Shown here piece after piece: positions 25,735 to 34,456 of a stretch of DNA of 64,000 bases. Every line of letters starts with the position of its first letter. Positions within the stretch are counted from its first letter, which is position 1. A model generated the notes under the pieces. That model had not been told where the DNA came from. It searched no databases and was given only the letters and a program-made list of their open reading frames with translations. Where the stretch lies: the NCBI GenBank assembly GCA_029866025.1, contig JARXAD010000012.1, positions 62,001-126,000 of the forward strand, given 5' to 3'. Made by a program: the position numbers and the translations under genes. The DNA is from Vampirovibrionales bacterium (GTDB taxonomy: Bacteria > Cyanobacteriota > Vampirovibrionia > Vampirovibrionales > Vampirovibrionaceae).

Positions 25735-26739
25735 ATGACCCAAGCGATGACCTCGTCCACCCCCATGCCCACCCAAACCACCACCGAAATGGCCTACCAC
25801 GAAGGGCGCTTTTGCCCCTTCTCGGAAGCCAACATCAGCATTAAAACCCACGCCTTTTTGTACGGCACCGCCATTTTTGAAGGCATTCGTGGCTATTGGC
25901 TGCCCGCCAGCGAAGAAGTCTGCCTGTTTAGGCTACGCGAACACTACCAACGCCTGCTAGACAACACCAAGCTGTACTACCTCAAGCCCACGCGCCCCAC
26001 AGAGCAAACCGTGGAAGGGCTGATAGACCTCACCACCCAATTGGTCACCCTCAACCAGCACCAGCAAGACATTTACGTCCGCCCCAGCATCTACAAAACG
26101 GGCCTCAACATCACCCCCAGCTTGGAAAACACCCAAACGGAACTATGCATTTGGACCCACCCCCTGGGCCAATACCTGGATTTAACCAAGGGCCTGAAGG
26201 TGTGCGTGAGCAACTGGCGCCGCATTGATGACAACGCCCTGCCCCCCCGCGCCAAGGCCAGCGCCAACTACCTAAACACTGCCCTGATGGTAACCGACAG
26301 CAAGGCCGCCGGCTTTGACGATGCCATAGCACTTAATCCCGATGGCACGGTGAGCGAAGGTAGCGCCATGAACCTGTTTTTGGTGCGCCACGGCAAACTC
26401 ATTACTCCCGCCAAAACCGACAACATTTTGGAAGGTATTACCAGAGACACCATTGTGACGATTGCCAAAAACGAGCTGGGCATTGATACGGAACAGCGCA
26501 GCGTGGACCGCACCGAGCTGTACATGTGTGATGAGGCCTTCTTTTGCGGCACCGGCGCCCAAGTGGCCCCCATTGCCAGCGTGGATAACCGCACCATTGG
26601 AGATGGCACCATGGGCCCCATTACCCAACAAATCCAAGACCTGTACTTTAGAGTGGTACGCAACGAGCTGCCCCAATACAGCCACTGGTGCACCCGCGTG
26701 CATGTTCCTAGCCAAAACCATAGCCCTGTGGGCGTTTAG
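25735..26739 (+). CDS. ilvE: branched-chain amino acid aminotransferase
   Basis: PLP-dependent fold-type IV transaminase for Leu, Ile and Val. The PLP lysine lies in PPRAKASANYLNTALMVTDS, and EGSAMNLFLVRHGKL is the cofactor phosphate region; THAFLYGTAIFEGIRGYW is the N-terminal signature. The ATG at 25735 has GGAG eight bases upstream, so the product is 334 residues; the track's earlier start adds an unlikely lead. Five bases separate it from the following mlaE-like gene. Confidence 0.93.
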   Translation: MTQAMTSSTPMPTQTTTEMAYHEGRFCPFSEANISIKTHAFLYGTAIFEGIRGYWLPASEEVCLFRLREHYQRLLDNTKLYYLKPTRPTEQTVEGLIDLTTQLVTLNQHQQDIYVRPSIYKTGLNITPSLENTQTELCIWTHPLGQYLDLTKGLKVCVSNWRRIDDNALPPRAKASANYLNTALMVTDSKAAGFDDAIALNPDGTVSEGSAMNLFLVRHGKLITPAKTDNILEGITRDTIVTIAKNELGIDTEQRSVDRTELYMCDEAFFCGTGAQVAPIASVDNRTIGDGTMGPITQQIQDLYFRVVRNELPQYSHWCTRVHVPSQNHSPVGV

Positions 26740-26744
26740 GTTTT

Positions 26745-27533
26745 ATGACGACTTCTGACGTATCGCTGGTGAAAAACCCTCTTGCCGATCTCTTTGCAGG
26801 CATGGGTAGTGTGGTGATGACAGCCCTCACCAGCCTGCGTTTTTTGGTTACTACGCCTCTTCACTGGGGGCGCACCCTCGCTCAAGCCGCTGCGCTGGGA
26901 GCAGACTCGGCCCCCATGGCCGTGTTGATATGTCTCATGGCCGGGGGCGTGGTGTCTCTGCAAGTCGCCTTAAGGTTTATTCAAACCGGCGCCGATGATT
27001 ATGTAGGCGGGCTGGTGGGCTTGGCCATTGTGCGAGAAATTGCCCCCTTGTTTACTGCGCTTTCGGTAGGGGCCCGTAGCGGCACCGCCATGGCCAGCGA
27101 AATTGCCAACATGGCCATTACGGAACAACTGGATGCCCTGCGTAGCCTCCATGTACATCCCGTGCGCTACGCATTGGTACCGAGGTTAGTAGCCGCGGTT
27201 GCGACGGTACCCTTACTAACAATGCTGGCCGGTAGCACCGCCGTGCTGGGGGCCATGGGCGTAGCCAAAGGCGTGGCCCAGCTGCATCCCCGTAAATTTT
27301 TGGATTCCATGTGGCTGATTGTGACCCCCGAGGATTGCTTGAAAGCCATGTTAAAAGCCGTGCTATTTGGTGCCCTCATTGTGTGGGTATGCGGCACTAC
27401 GGGCCTAAACACCCATGGTGGCACCAAAGAAGTAGGCCTTTCCGCCCGTCAAGCAGCCATTTGGGCTACCCTCACCATTATTGTGGCGGACGTCCTCCTC
27501 AGTCTAATTCTCTACTCCCCTATCCGCGAATGA
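26745..27533 (+). CDS. mlaE: MlaE-family ABC transporter permease
   Basis: Inner-membrane permease of a lipid-transport (Mla-type) ABC system. Five or six membrane helices are visible. The family motif is GLAIVREIAPLFTALSVGAR followed by SGTAMASEIANMAITEQLDA, and LVPRLVAAVATVPLLT is also typical. At 262 residues it is of normal length. The ATPase (MlaF) and MCE (MlaD) partners are not next to it. It is five bases from ilvE, probably co-transcribed. A GAGGCC-AA-GGCCTC hairpin overlaps the stop. Confidence 0.9.
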   Translation: MTTSDVSLVKNPLADLFAGMGSVVMTALTSLRFLVTTPLHWGRTLAQAAALGADSAPMAVLICLMAGGVVSLQVALRFIQTGADDYVGGLVGLAIVREIAPLFTALSVGARSGTAMASEIANMAITEQLDALRSLHVHPVRYALVPRLVAAVATVPLLTMLAGSTAVLGAMGVAKGVAQLHPRKFLDSMWLIVTPEDCLKAMLKAVLFGALIVWVCGTTGLNTHGGTKEVGLSARQAAIWATLTIIVADVLLSLILYSPIRE

Positions 27534-27599
27534 GGCCAAGGCCTCTTTATTAACTTGCCCCTTATATGTCGGCAATCAATCTTAGTTGGACCCATACCC

Positions 27600-27974
27600 A
27601 TGACCTTTTTATACGACACTATTAATAACGCTACTCTAGCAAAGCTGCTTACCCAGCCCGATGTGATTTTGTTGGACGTGCGCAGCGTGGAAGAATATGA
27701 GCAACTGGGCCACGTACCCAATGCCGTGCTCTTCCCCATGGATCAAATTCCAACCCGGCTTGTAGAGCTACCCAAAGACCGGCCATTGGTCATCATGTGT
27801 CAGCATGGGGTGCGCAGCGCCATGGTGTGCGAGTATTTGGTGGACCAAGGGTTTCGCCGAGTCTTCAACCACGACGCCGGCATGAGCGTGTGGGACGGCG
27901 ACGTGGCCTATGATCACGATGACGCAGGCACCTTACCTAAAACGAGCGCCGTTAAACACGTTCCCCTATTTTAA
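27600..27974 (+). CDS. single-domain rhodanese-like protein
   Basis: Sulfurtransferase or sulfur-carrier-type protein. The rhodanese fold shows DVILLDVRSVEEYEQLGHVP and the active-site loop CQHGVRS, with the catalytic cysteine present. Length 124 from the ATG at 27600 is typical of GlpE-like proteins; the upstream start in the track lacks support. It ends 2 bp before the stop of the convergent next gene. Confidence 0.9.
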   Translation: MTFLYDTINNATLAKLLTQPDVILLDVRSVEEYEQLGHVPNAVLFPMDQIPTRLVELPKDRPLVIMCQHGVRSAMVCEYLVDQGFRRVFNHDAGMSVWDGDVAYDHDDAGTLPKTSAVKHVPLF

Positions 27975-27976
27975 GG

Positions 27977-28612
27977 TTAGCGGTAAGGGGGTTGCTGTTG
28001 TTGGGCAAACACCCCTTGAAACAGCTGCATCATTTGCTCCATGGCGGCATTATGGCCCCCATCATAACCGGGGCCATAGCCGCTACTTTGGTACCCGTAA
28101 GGGTTAAACAAATTGCCCTGAGGGTTGGCCCCTTGCTGAGGGCCCAACCCTGCAGATAGGCCTGCAAATAAGGCTGCAAAAGGGTTACCACTTTGCGCAC
28201 CACCATTTTGAGAGAGCATGCCCGACATAAGCGTAGCAAAGGGATTGGCTGCGGTATTGCCTGTGGGAGTCCCATTGGGAGTCGCTCCACCCACACCGGT
28301 AGCGGCGGCCCACTGAGTCAGTTGATCAATTTGGACCTCCAGGTCCGCCTTGCGAGGGTCTGAATTGGGAAGCATTTGAAGCAGCCCCTTTAACTGGGCC
28401 AATTGAGCAGAAATTGGACTGTTGGCAGGAATAGCCCCTTGTCCATTGCCACTATTGCCATTGGCATTACCGGCACCGCCGGCAGCAGCTTCTTTTTTGG
28501 CCTTCATTTGTTGTTTGGAGGCCTCAACAATCGTGTCTTTATTGGCATCTAGCCACTTGCGCGTTGCTGTAATTTCAGCCTTTACACGACTCATAAAATT
28601 AGAATCTAACAT
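27977..28612 (-). CDS. low-complexity Gly/Asn/Gln-rich protein, unknown
   Basis: About 211 residues. The first 50 form a charged helix (RVKAEITATRKWLDANKDTI), residues 50-110 include a predicted helix (AQLKGLLQMLPNSDPRKADL), and the rest is Gly/Asn/Ala/Gln-rich with YGYQSSGYGPGY and a FAQQQQPPYR end. No signal peptide. Start taken as ATG 28612 rather than the TTG before it. Lineage-specific as far as I can tell; possibly structural or aggregation-prone. Confidence 0.6.
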   Translation of the reverse strand: MLDSNFMSRVKAEITATRKWLDANKDTIVEASKQQMKAKKEAAAGGAGNANGNSGNGQGAIPANSPISAQLAQLKGLLQMLPNSDPRKADLEVQIDQLTQWAAATGVGGATPNGTPTGNTAANPFATLMSGMLSQNGGAQSGNPFAALFAGLSAGLGPQQGANPQGNLFNPYGYQSSGYGPGYDGGHNAAMEQMMQLFQGVFAQQQQPPYR

Positions 28613-28680
28613 CAATCATCACTTTCAAAAGCATCGCCACGCAGTACTCTGAAAGCAGTATCGACCCGAAGGCCTAAAAC

Positions 28681-29916
28681 CTAAGCCGTGGTGTTTTTTG
28701 CTAATAACAAGGGCCGCAACACCCCCGCCGTGTGCAGCGACCCCGTCACAAGGCCACCGCCCCCCAAGGGGGGCTTTATAGCGTTTTGTAATAAGGTCAA
28801 CGCCTGTAATGGGTTTGAATCAATAACAATTGACCCCTTATAACCCTTATAACGCAAGGCTTTGTCTAAGGTTTCAGGCGAATGATACTCGCCATGGGCG
28901 TTGGGGCCAACCGTGATAATGACCTGATGGGGCTGACACGCCATGATGACGTTGGCCAGAGGCTCCATAGCCTTAGTAACCTTCAGTGATATGAGCCATA
29001 CGCCCGTCTTCGCAGGATGGGCACACAGTGCCTTTGTAAGCGATTCAAGTCCATCGGCATTGTGGCTGCCATCCAAAATAATGCGTTGAGCTTCAAACAC
29101 TTCTAAACGGGCAGGCCAACGGGTTAAAGTAATGCCTGTAGCAAGGGTCGATTTATCCAATGTCAACAGACTTTGTTCAGCCAATACTTTCAACACCGTC
29201 AGCGCTGTCGCTAAATTATCCCGCTGGTGTTCTCCCAACAGAGGGTTTTGATACCCCTCTGCCATACTTCGCTTGGCCTGAATGACTGGAAATCCCACCT
29301 GAAACGCCACCGCACGAATCGCATCTAAGGCCTCGCCTTGCACGGAAGGCCCCACCACCATAGGAACCCCAGCCTTACCGATGCCCGCTTTTTCTGTGGC
29401 AATGGCTGCCAGTGTGTTTCCCAAAAATTCCGTGTGATCCAGCCCAATGCTGGTAATGACGGTGATGGCGGGTGCCTCCAGCACATTGGTGGCGTCCAGC
29501 CGTCCCCCCAAGCCTACTTCAACCAGTGAAAAGTTGAGATTGGCTTGATGAAAGTGTTTAAAAGCCAAGGCTGTCATGGCTTCAAAGTAGGTGGCACCGG
29601 TTTGTTGAAACAGTGGGAGCCATTGGTCACAAAGGGACTTAAACGTTACCTCCGCAATAGGCTCACCATTCAGAGCAATGCGTTCACGTTCCGTCACCAA
29701 GTGAGGGCTGGTGGTGGTGCCCACTGAATAGCCAGCAGCCAATAAGATAGACGTGAGGTACGCCGCCACCGACCCTTTACCGTTGGTACCAGCAATATGA
29801 ATAGCCTTTAGCCCACGGTGAGGGCTGTCCATGGCCGCCATTAAAAGCTGCATGCGTTGCAAGCCAAATTCCATGTGGGTGGGTGCCAAGCAATCACTGA
29901 GTTGAAAGTGTGTCAT
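28681..29916 (-). CDS. folC: dihydrofolate / folylpolyglutamate synthase
   Basis: Adds glutamate to dihydropteroate or folates in an ATP-dependent reaction. Mur-ligase-type P-loop IHIAGTNGKGSVAAYLTSIL, TTTSPHLVTERERIALNG, SLVEVGLGGRLDATNVLEAP and ILDGSHNADGLESLTKAL are all present. Length 411 matches. It is divergent from a nucleoside transporter; the 120 bp between them holds tandem palindromes. Confidence 0.95.
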   Translation of the reverse strand: MTHFQLSDCLAPTHMEFGLQRMQLLMAAMDSPHRGLKAIHIAGTNGKGSVAAYLTSILLAAGYSVGTTTSPHLVTERERIALNGEPIAEVTFKSLCDQWLPLFQQTGATYFEAMTALAFKHFHQANLNFSLVEVGLGGRLDATNVLEAPAITVITSIGLDHTEFLGNTLAAIATEKAGIGKAGVPMVVGPSVQGEALDAIRAVAFQVGFPVIQAKRSMAEGYQNPLLGEHQRDNLATALTVLKVLAEQSLLTLDKSTLATGITLTRWPARLEVFEAQRIILDGSHNADGLESLTKALCAHPAKTGVWLISLKVTKAMEPLANVIMACQPHQVIITVGPNAHGEYHSPETLDKALRYKGYKGSIVIDSNPLQALTLLQNAIKPPLGGGGLVTGSLHTAGVLRPLLLAKNTTA

Positions 29917-29973
29917 CCAACCATTGTAACGAAACCCGACGTCTCTTTACCCCGCCCTTCGTCTACTGGACAA

Positions 29974-30026
29974 TACCCACCTGTGGGTTTAATCAACCAT
30001 TACCCACAGTGTGGGTTTAACCAACA
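29974..30026. promoter_or_regulatory. tandem palindromes between folC and the nucleoside transporter
   Basis: Two direct copies, 27 bp apart, of TACCCAC-(C or AG)-TGTGGGTTTAA followed by (T/C)CAACCA. Each contains an inverted repeat CCCAC...GTGGG. This is the pattern of a two-site operator; alternatively RNA hairpins in the transporter leader. Confidence 0.55.
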
Positions 30027-30037
30027 AAGGGCTTGCC

Positions 30038-31462
30038 GTGGGATTACTAGGATTTGTGGCCATTTTACTGCTGGCATATGGCCTTAGTCGTCATCGTCGC
30101 GCCATTCATTGGCGGTTGGTGGTGTGCGGCCTGTGTTTGCAAATCCTCATTGCCATTACGGTGTTGCGCATGCCGGGCGGCCCGTGGGCTTTTCAGCAAT
30201 TGGGCCACGGTATTGAAACCCTTCTCCATTACGCCGATGTGGGCGGTGGCTTTGTGTTTGGCCCCTTGGTGAGCGACCCAAACAAAATGATTGAGCTGTT
30301 TGGCCCTGCTGGAGGCTTTATTTTTGCCTTTAAGCTGGTGCCCACCATTGTGTTTGTGGCGGCTTTGGCCAGTTGGGCCTATTACATTGGCCTGCTACCC
30401 TGGGTGGTGCAACGGTTGGCATGGCTGGTGGATCGCCTGATGGGCGCCAGTGGCGCCGAAGCCCTAAGCAACAGTGCTAGCGTGTTTGTGGGGCAAATTG
30501 AAGCCCAACTATTGATTAAGCCTTATGTGGAAACCCTCACCAAAAGCGAGCTACTATCGGTGATGAGCGGCAGCATGGCCTGCATTGCGGGGGGGGTGAT
30601 GGCGGTGTACATTCAAATGGGCATTCCGGCGTCGGCCATGATAACCGCCAGCTTGATGGCAATACCGGGTGCTTTGGTGATTAGCAAACTGGTGTGGCCG
30701 GAAACGGAGATTTCTCCCACTCAGGGCAACGTGGTGGTGCACTTGGAGCAAGAAAGCCTCAACAGCATTGACGCCTTGGCCCGTGGTGCCGCCGATGGCC
30801 TAAAAATTGGCCTCAATGTATGCGCCATGCTCATGGCCTTTTTGGCCCTGATGGCTTTGGTGGATGGCGTGCTGGGTTGGACGGGGGCTACCATCGCCCA
30901 TTGGTTAGACCCGCTGAGCGAATACCCCACGTGGCTGGGACTGGATTGGTCTCACCTTACCTTAGCCAGTGTGTTGGGGCAGGTGTTTTCTCCCATGGCG
31001 TGGTTGTTGGGGGTACCCAGCAGCGAAGCCCCCATAGTGGGGGGCCTGATGGGCACCAAGCTGGTGACTAACGAATTTGTGGCCTACAGCCAGTTATCGC
31101 CTCTGATTCGTGACGCAGCCATGAGCGCCAAAAGCATTACCATTGCCAGTTTTGCCTTGTGCGGCTTTGCCAACGTGGGTAGTGTGGCTATGCAGCTGGG
31201 CGGCATTGGGGAAATGGCTCCCAGCCGTAAGGGTGATTTGGCCCGCTTGGGCTTGTGGGCCTTGCTGTGTGGGTCGCTAGCATCGTATGCCAGTGCGGCA
31301 CTGGCAGGCGTGTTGATGCCCGGCCCCGGCAGTTGGCCCGATGGTGCTATTGCCTTGCTAGCCGCCTTGGCCTTGGGGGTGTTGGTGGCTGTTAATTTTA
31401 TTCATTACCGCAGCCGGTGGCAGCCCAAAACCTTTAAAACCCGCTTGGAGGCACTGAAGTAA
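30038..31462 (+). CDS. concentrative nucleoside transporter (NupC/CNT family)
   Basis: Ion-coupled nucleoside importer in the inner membrane. About ten hydrophobic segments span the protein. Family motifs include FKLVPTIVFVAALASWAYYI, NSASVFVGQIEAQLLIKPYV, LLSVMSGSMACIAGGVMAVY, VLGQVFSPMAWLLGVP and NEFVAYSQL, with SFALCGFANVGSVAMQLGGI near the end. The GTG at 30038 has AAAGGG six bases upstream and is preferred over the track's GTG at 30011. A G8 tract in AGGV is in frame. Stem-loops follow the stop. Confidence 0.88.
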   Translation: MGLLGFVAILLLAYGLSRHRRAIHWRLVVCGLCLQILIAITVLRMPGGPWAFQQLGHGIETLLHYADVGGGFVFGPLVSDPNKMIELFGPAGGFIFAFKLVPTIVFVAALASWAYYIGLLPWVVQRLAWLVDRLMGASGAEALSNSASVFVGQIEAQLLIKPYVETLTKSELLSVMSGSMACIAGGVMAVYIQMGIPASAMITASLMAIPGALVISKLVWPETEISPTQGNVVVHLEQESLNSIDALARGAADGLKIGLNVCAMLMAFLALMALVDGVLGWTGATIAHWLDPLSEYPTWLGLDWSHLTLASVLGQVFSPMAWLLGVPSSEAPIVGGLMGTKLVTNEFVAYSQLSPLIRDAAMSAKSITIASFALCGFANVGSVAMQLGGIGEMAPSRKGDLARLGLWALLCGSLASYASAALAGVLMPGPGSWPDGAIALLAALALGVLVAVNFIHYRSRWQPKTFKTRLEALK

Positions 31463-31490
31463 GCATCCCTTTACATAAGACGACTTAGCC

Positions 31491-31557
31491 TTTGAGGGGG
31501 ACGTTCCCTCCCCCTCAAACTCTCCCTCCCTAACTTCTAAAGGGCTCCGCCCTTTAG
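31491..31557 (+). terminator. two stem-loops downstream of the nucleoside transporter
   Basis: TTTGAGGGGG...CCCCCTCAAA (31491-31519) and CTAAAGGGC-TCC-GCCCTTTAG (31537-31557). Neither has a clean T run, so they may act as RNA-stabilising or weak terminator structures. Confidence 0.4.
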
Positions 31558-31744
31558 AAAATCCCAAGCAATATTACCTTAAGTGGAAAAGGTACTTACC
31601 AAAATAACAAGGCCAAAATAATAAGGTTTGCCTAAATAGCTACTGCCTGCGGTTGGCTGGTTGGTAATTGAAAACACCCGCTGGTTTTTAATAGAGTATG
31701 TTTTTGTCTGCTACGCTTTCACTCACTTAAAAAGGAGCATCCTC

Positions 31745-32050
31745 ATGCACATCTCGCCTTCATTCACTTCGGTTCGGTTCGGTCAAGAGTTAAAATCAAC
31801 CAAGCTACTTATTTGGCCCGCTACATTGACGAAAAAACTACGTTCAGGTGAAGAAATTTCCGAAAAAGACAGTGCTACTTTGCCAGCGGGGACAGGGTTT
31901 AACTACGACCCTGATGAAAATATATTACGACCAGATGTTTCCCACAATTGGTCTAATAAGAAGACTTCTTTTAAGCTTACACCATTACATCTTAATGGAC
32001 TTAATGACAATGCAGGTTATATCCAACGCAATTTTGAAGTAGCAGACTAA
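31745..32050 (+). CDS. small protein with N-terminal SVRFGQ motif (in-frame member)
   Basis: A 101-residue protein of unknown function. AAGGAG seven bases before the ATG at 31745 fixes the start; the longer track version is rejected. It begins MHISPSFTSVRFGQELKST. SVRFG is encoded by three TTCGG units. The rest is charged, with no membrane segment (RSGEEISEKDSATLPAG). Codon use is more AT-rich than its neighbours. Its TAA overlaps the TAG of trxB on the other strand. Compare 22440, where four units break the frame. Confidence 0.7.
   Translation: MHISPSFTSVRFGQELKSTKLLIWPATLTKKLRSGEEISEKDSATLPAGTGFNYDPDENILRPDVSHNWSNKKTSFKLTPLHLNGLNDNAGYIQRNFEVAD
31768..31782 (+). repeat. pentanucleotide tandem repeat (TTCGG)x3
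   Basis: Three perfect units encoding the VRFG motif. Gain or loss of one unit would frameshift the gene. Confidence 0.9.
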
Positions 32051-33021
32051 ACGGCGACGGCTTGAGGCTGGGTGGCGTGCATGGCTTCTAAATATTTCTC
32101 AGCATCCATGGCTGCCATGCAACCGGTACCGGCGGCTGTAATGGCTTGGCGGTAATGGGCATCCATCACATCGCCGCAGGCAAAGACGCCTTCCACATTG
32201 GTGCTAACGCCACCGGGGGTCACTTTAATGTAGCCCGTGGGCAGTAACTCTAGCTTATCGGTAAACAGCGTGGTGTTGGGCTGGTGGCCAATGGCCACAA
32301 ACACACCCTGGGTAGGCATTTCGCGTTTTTCGCCGGTTTGGGTGTCTTCCAAAATAACGGCGGTTACGCCTTCTTCTTTGCTGCCTTTAATATCGGCAAT
32401 GGCAGCATTCCACACAAACTTAATTTTAGGGTTGGCCATGGCCCGGTCTTGCATAATTTTGCTGGCACGCAAGGTATCGCGACGATGCACTACGGTGACG
32501 CTATCGCAAAAGCGAGTAAGGAAGGTGGCTTCTTCCATGGCGGTATCGCCGCCGCCGACGATGACCACGTTTTTACCCCGAAAGAAAAAGCCATCGCAGG
32601 TGGCGCAAGCGCTAACGCCATGGCCCATGAGGTTTTTTTCTGCCTCAATGTTGAGTAATTTAGCCGTAGCACCGGTAGAAACAATGACGGTATCCGCCGT
32701 GTAGGTGTCGGTATCGGTAGAGACAGTAAAGGGTTTTTTGCTAAAATCCACCGATGTTACACTATCTTGCACAAAGGTGGTGCCCACCCGAATGGCTTGG
32801 GCTTTCATGGCGTCCATTAAATCGGGGCCTTGAACACCCTCGGCAAAGCCGGGAAAGTTTTCAACCTCGGTGGTGATGGTCAGTTGTCCGCCGGGTTGTA
32901 TTCCCGCAAACAATAAGGGGTTTAAGCTGGCGCGCGCTGCATAAATGGCAGCCGTGTAACCGGCAGGGCCACTGCCAATAATAATCACGTTTTGGTGGGA
33001 TGCAATGGCAGATGAGGTCAT
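32047..33021 (-). CDS. trxB: thioredoxin reductase
   Basis: NADPH-dependent flavoprotein reducing thioredoxin. FAD motif IIGSGPAGYTAAIYAARA, redox centre CATC in SACATCDGFFFRGK, NADPH motif VGGGDTAMEEATFL, and the C-terminal VFACGDVMDAHYRQAITAAG are all present. AGGAG nine bases before the ATG at 33021 sets the start (324 residues). Its stop overlaps that of the convergent small VRFG gene. Confidence 0.96.
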   Translation of the reverse strand: MTSSAIASHQNVIIIGSGPAGYTAAIYAARASLNPLLFAGIQPGGQLTITTEVENFPGFAEGVQGPDLMDAMKAQAIRVGTTFVQDSVTSVDFSKKPFTVSTDTDTYTADTVIVSTGATAKLLNIEAEKNLMGHGVSACATCDGFFFRGKNVVIVGGGDTAMEEATFLTRFCDSVTVVHRRDTLRASKIMQDRAMANPKIKFVWNAAIADIKGSKEEGVTAVILEDTQTGEKREMPTQGVFVAIGHQPNTTLFTDKLELLPTGYIKVTPGGVSTNVEGVFACGDVMDAHYRQAITAAGTGCMAAMDAEKYLEAMHATQPQAVAV

Positions 33022-33121
33022 AACGAAGGACTCCTGTTTAAGTGTGCTTAACACACTGTAAATACTTTGCCACAATGCCTAAAACGAGATATGAGATCAA
33101 GGGAAAAACTATTAATTCTGT

Positions 33122-33280
33122 GTGCCGAGGGGCCAGCCCCTCAGCGCTCCCTGCACAGAGACTGCGTCCCTTGTGTATCCCGCAATGCATCATCAAAAAC
33201 GTCTCCTGTGGGCTTTCGGGTGTCGCCTTGCAGCGGCTGCGCTACGCTGGCCCGCTGAGAGGCGTGCCCAGCAAGCTGGG
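33122..33280 (-). repeat. dispersed structured repeat, copy 2 (inverted relative to copy 1)
   Basis: The reverse complement matches 16590-16745 in a series of blocks (GCGACACCCGA, CACAAGGG, GGGAGCGC, GAGGGGC, GGCCCCTCGGCA). It includes the near-palindrome GCCGAGGGGCCAGCCCCTCA + GC at 33124. At the other end the hairpin CCCAGC-AA-GCTGGG (33267-33280) is followed by TTTTT on the plus strand, which could end an RNA read from the plus strand; no plus-strand gene precedes it. It fills most of the 400-bp gap upstream of trxB. Confidence 0.6.
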
Positions 33281-33420
33281 TTTTTCTGTTTGCTATAGGC
33301 GTAAGCATCTCACAACGTGTTGAAGTAGTAGGACCGTGTGGGTAAGGGATAAATAAGGGCGTAGCCCTTATAAAAAGAAAGGGAGGGGAAGCGTGAAGGG
33401 GAGGGAACGGCCCCTTCACA

Positions 33421-34287
33421 TCAGGCGTGATAGGCCTTGCTTTTAACGCGGCCTCCGTGGGCATCGCTAACGGCTTGCACAATCACAAAGGCGTCTTCGT
33501 CCAAATCAGCCACCAAATTCTTCACCAAGCCAATTTCCAAACGAGTCACCACACAGTACAAAATCTCTTGGTCTTCGCCCGAATGCCCCCCACGGCCTTG
33601 AAACACGGTAACGCCGCGACCCAAATCGTTGGTAATGGCTAGACGAATGGCCTCACTGTTGGCGGAAATAATGGTAATGGCTGTGTATTCCTCAATCCCG
33701 TGCAAAATAAAATCAATGGATTTTGAGGCCGACACATAGGCCAATACGGAATACAAGGCCGGTTCTACCCCTAAAAAGTAGGCCGCCGCGCCAAAAATAC
33801 CCACATTCAATAGCAAAATCACATCGCCAATGCGCAAAAAGTGAGACGCTTTGCTAATCAGCAAGGCCGCAATCTCGGTACCATCCAGCACCGCGCCGCC
33901 ACGTATGGCCAACCCAATACCGGCCCCAATAAAAGACCCTCCAAACACAGAGGCCAACACCATATCGGGGGTTACCAGGGGATAGGGGACCCACAGTAAC
34001 GACGCCGCCAAAGCCACAATGGCCAGCAAGGATTTAATGGCAAATCGCCAGCCAATGCCCCACCAGCCCAGCAACACAAAGGGAATATTCAGCAACACAA
34101 TCAGCTTGGGCAGGGGCCAGCCCGTTACACGACTCACCAGCATAGAAATGCCCGTCACGCCGCCATCGATAAACAAGCCGTATAGCAAAAAGCTTTTAAT
34201 ACCAAAGCCAGCAGCCGCCACGCCCAACACAATCAGGCTCACATCCAATGCCACCCGAGACACTGTTTTACTGAATGTCTTTTTCAT
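33421..34287 (-). CDS. YitT-family membrane protein
   Basis: Integral membrane protein of the DUF161/DUF2179 family; role unknown. About five hydrophobic helices occupy residues 10-180, with the family motif GGVTGISMLVSR and the later RGGAVLDGTEIAALLISK. The soluble C-terminal domain (about 205-285) contains RGVTVFQGRGGHSGEDQEIL and YCVVTRLEI. The ATG at 34287 is preferred to the track's TTG. It diverges from 34457. The end is SDAHGGRVKSKAYHA. Confidence 0.85.
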   Translation of the reverse strand: MKKTFSKTVSRVALDVSLIVLGVAAAGFGIKSFLLYGLFIDGGVTGISMLVSRVTGWPLPKLIVLLNIPFVLLGWWGIGWRFAIKSLLAIVALAASLLWVPYPLVTPDMVLASVFGGSFIGAGIGLAIRGGAVLDGTEIAALLISKASHFLRIGDVILLLNVGIFGAAAYFLGVEPALYSVLAYVSASKSIDFILHGIEEYTAITIISANSEAIRLAITNDLGRGVTVFQGRGGHSGEDQEILYCVVTRLEIGLVKNLVADLDEDAFVIVQAVSDAHGGRVKSKAYHA

Positions 34288-34456
34288 AACGCGACTCAAA
34301 TTTCTTTAGCAATTCTCAATACGTTTTTAGTGTAAGCCAAGGTCATACCACAGAACACACCCTGCCCGCAGGCTATAATAATAACCGCCGAGGATAGTCA
34401 GAAGAGGATAGCCCATCAGGGTATCAAGCACTCTGCCTCGCTTTTTAGGAGAAGTC

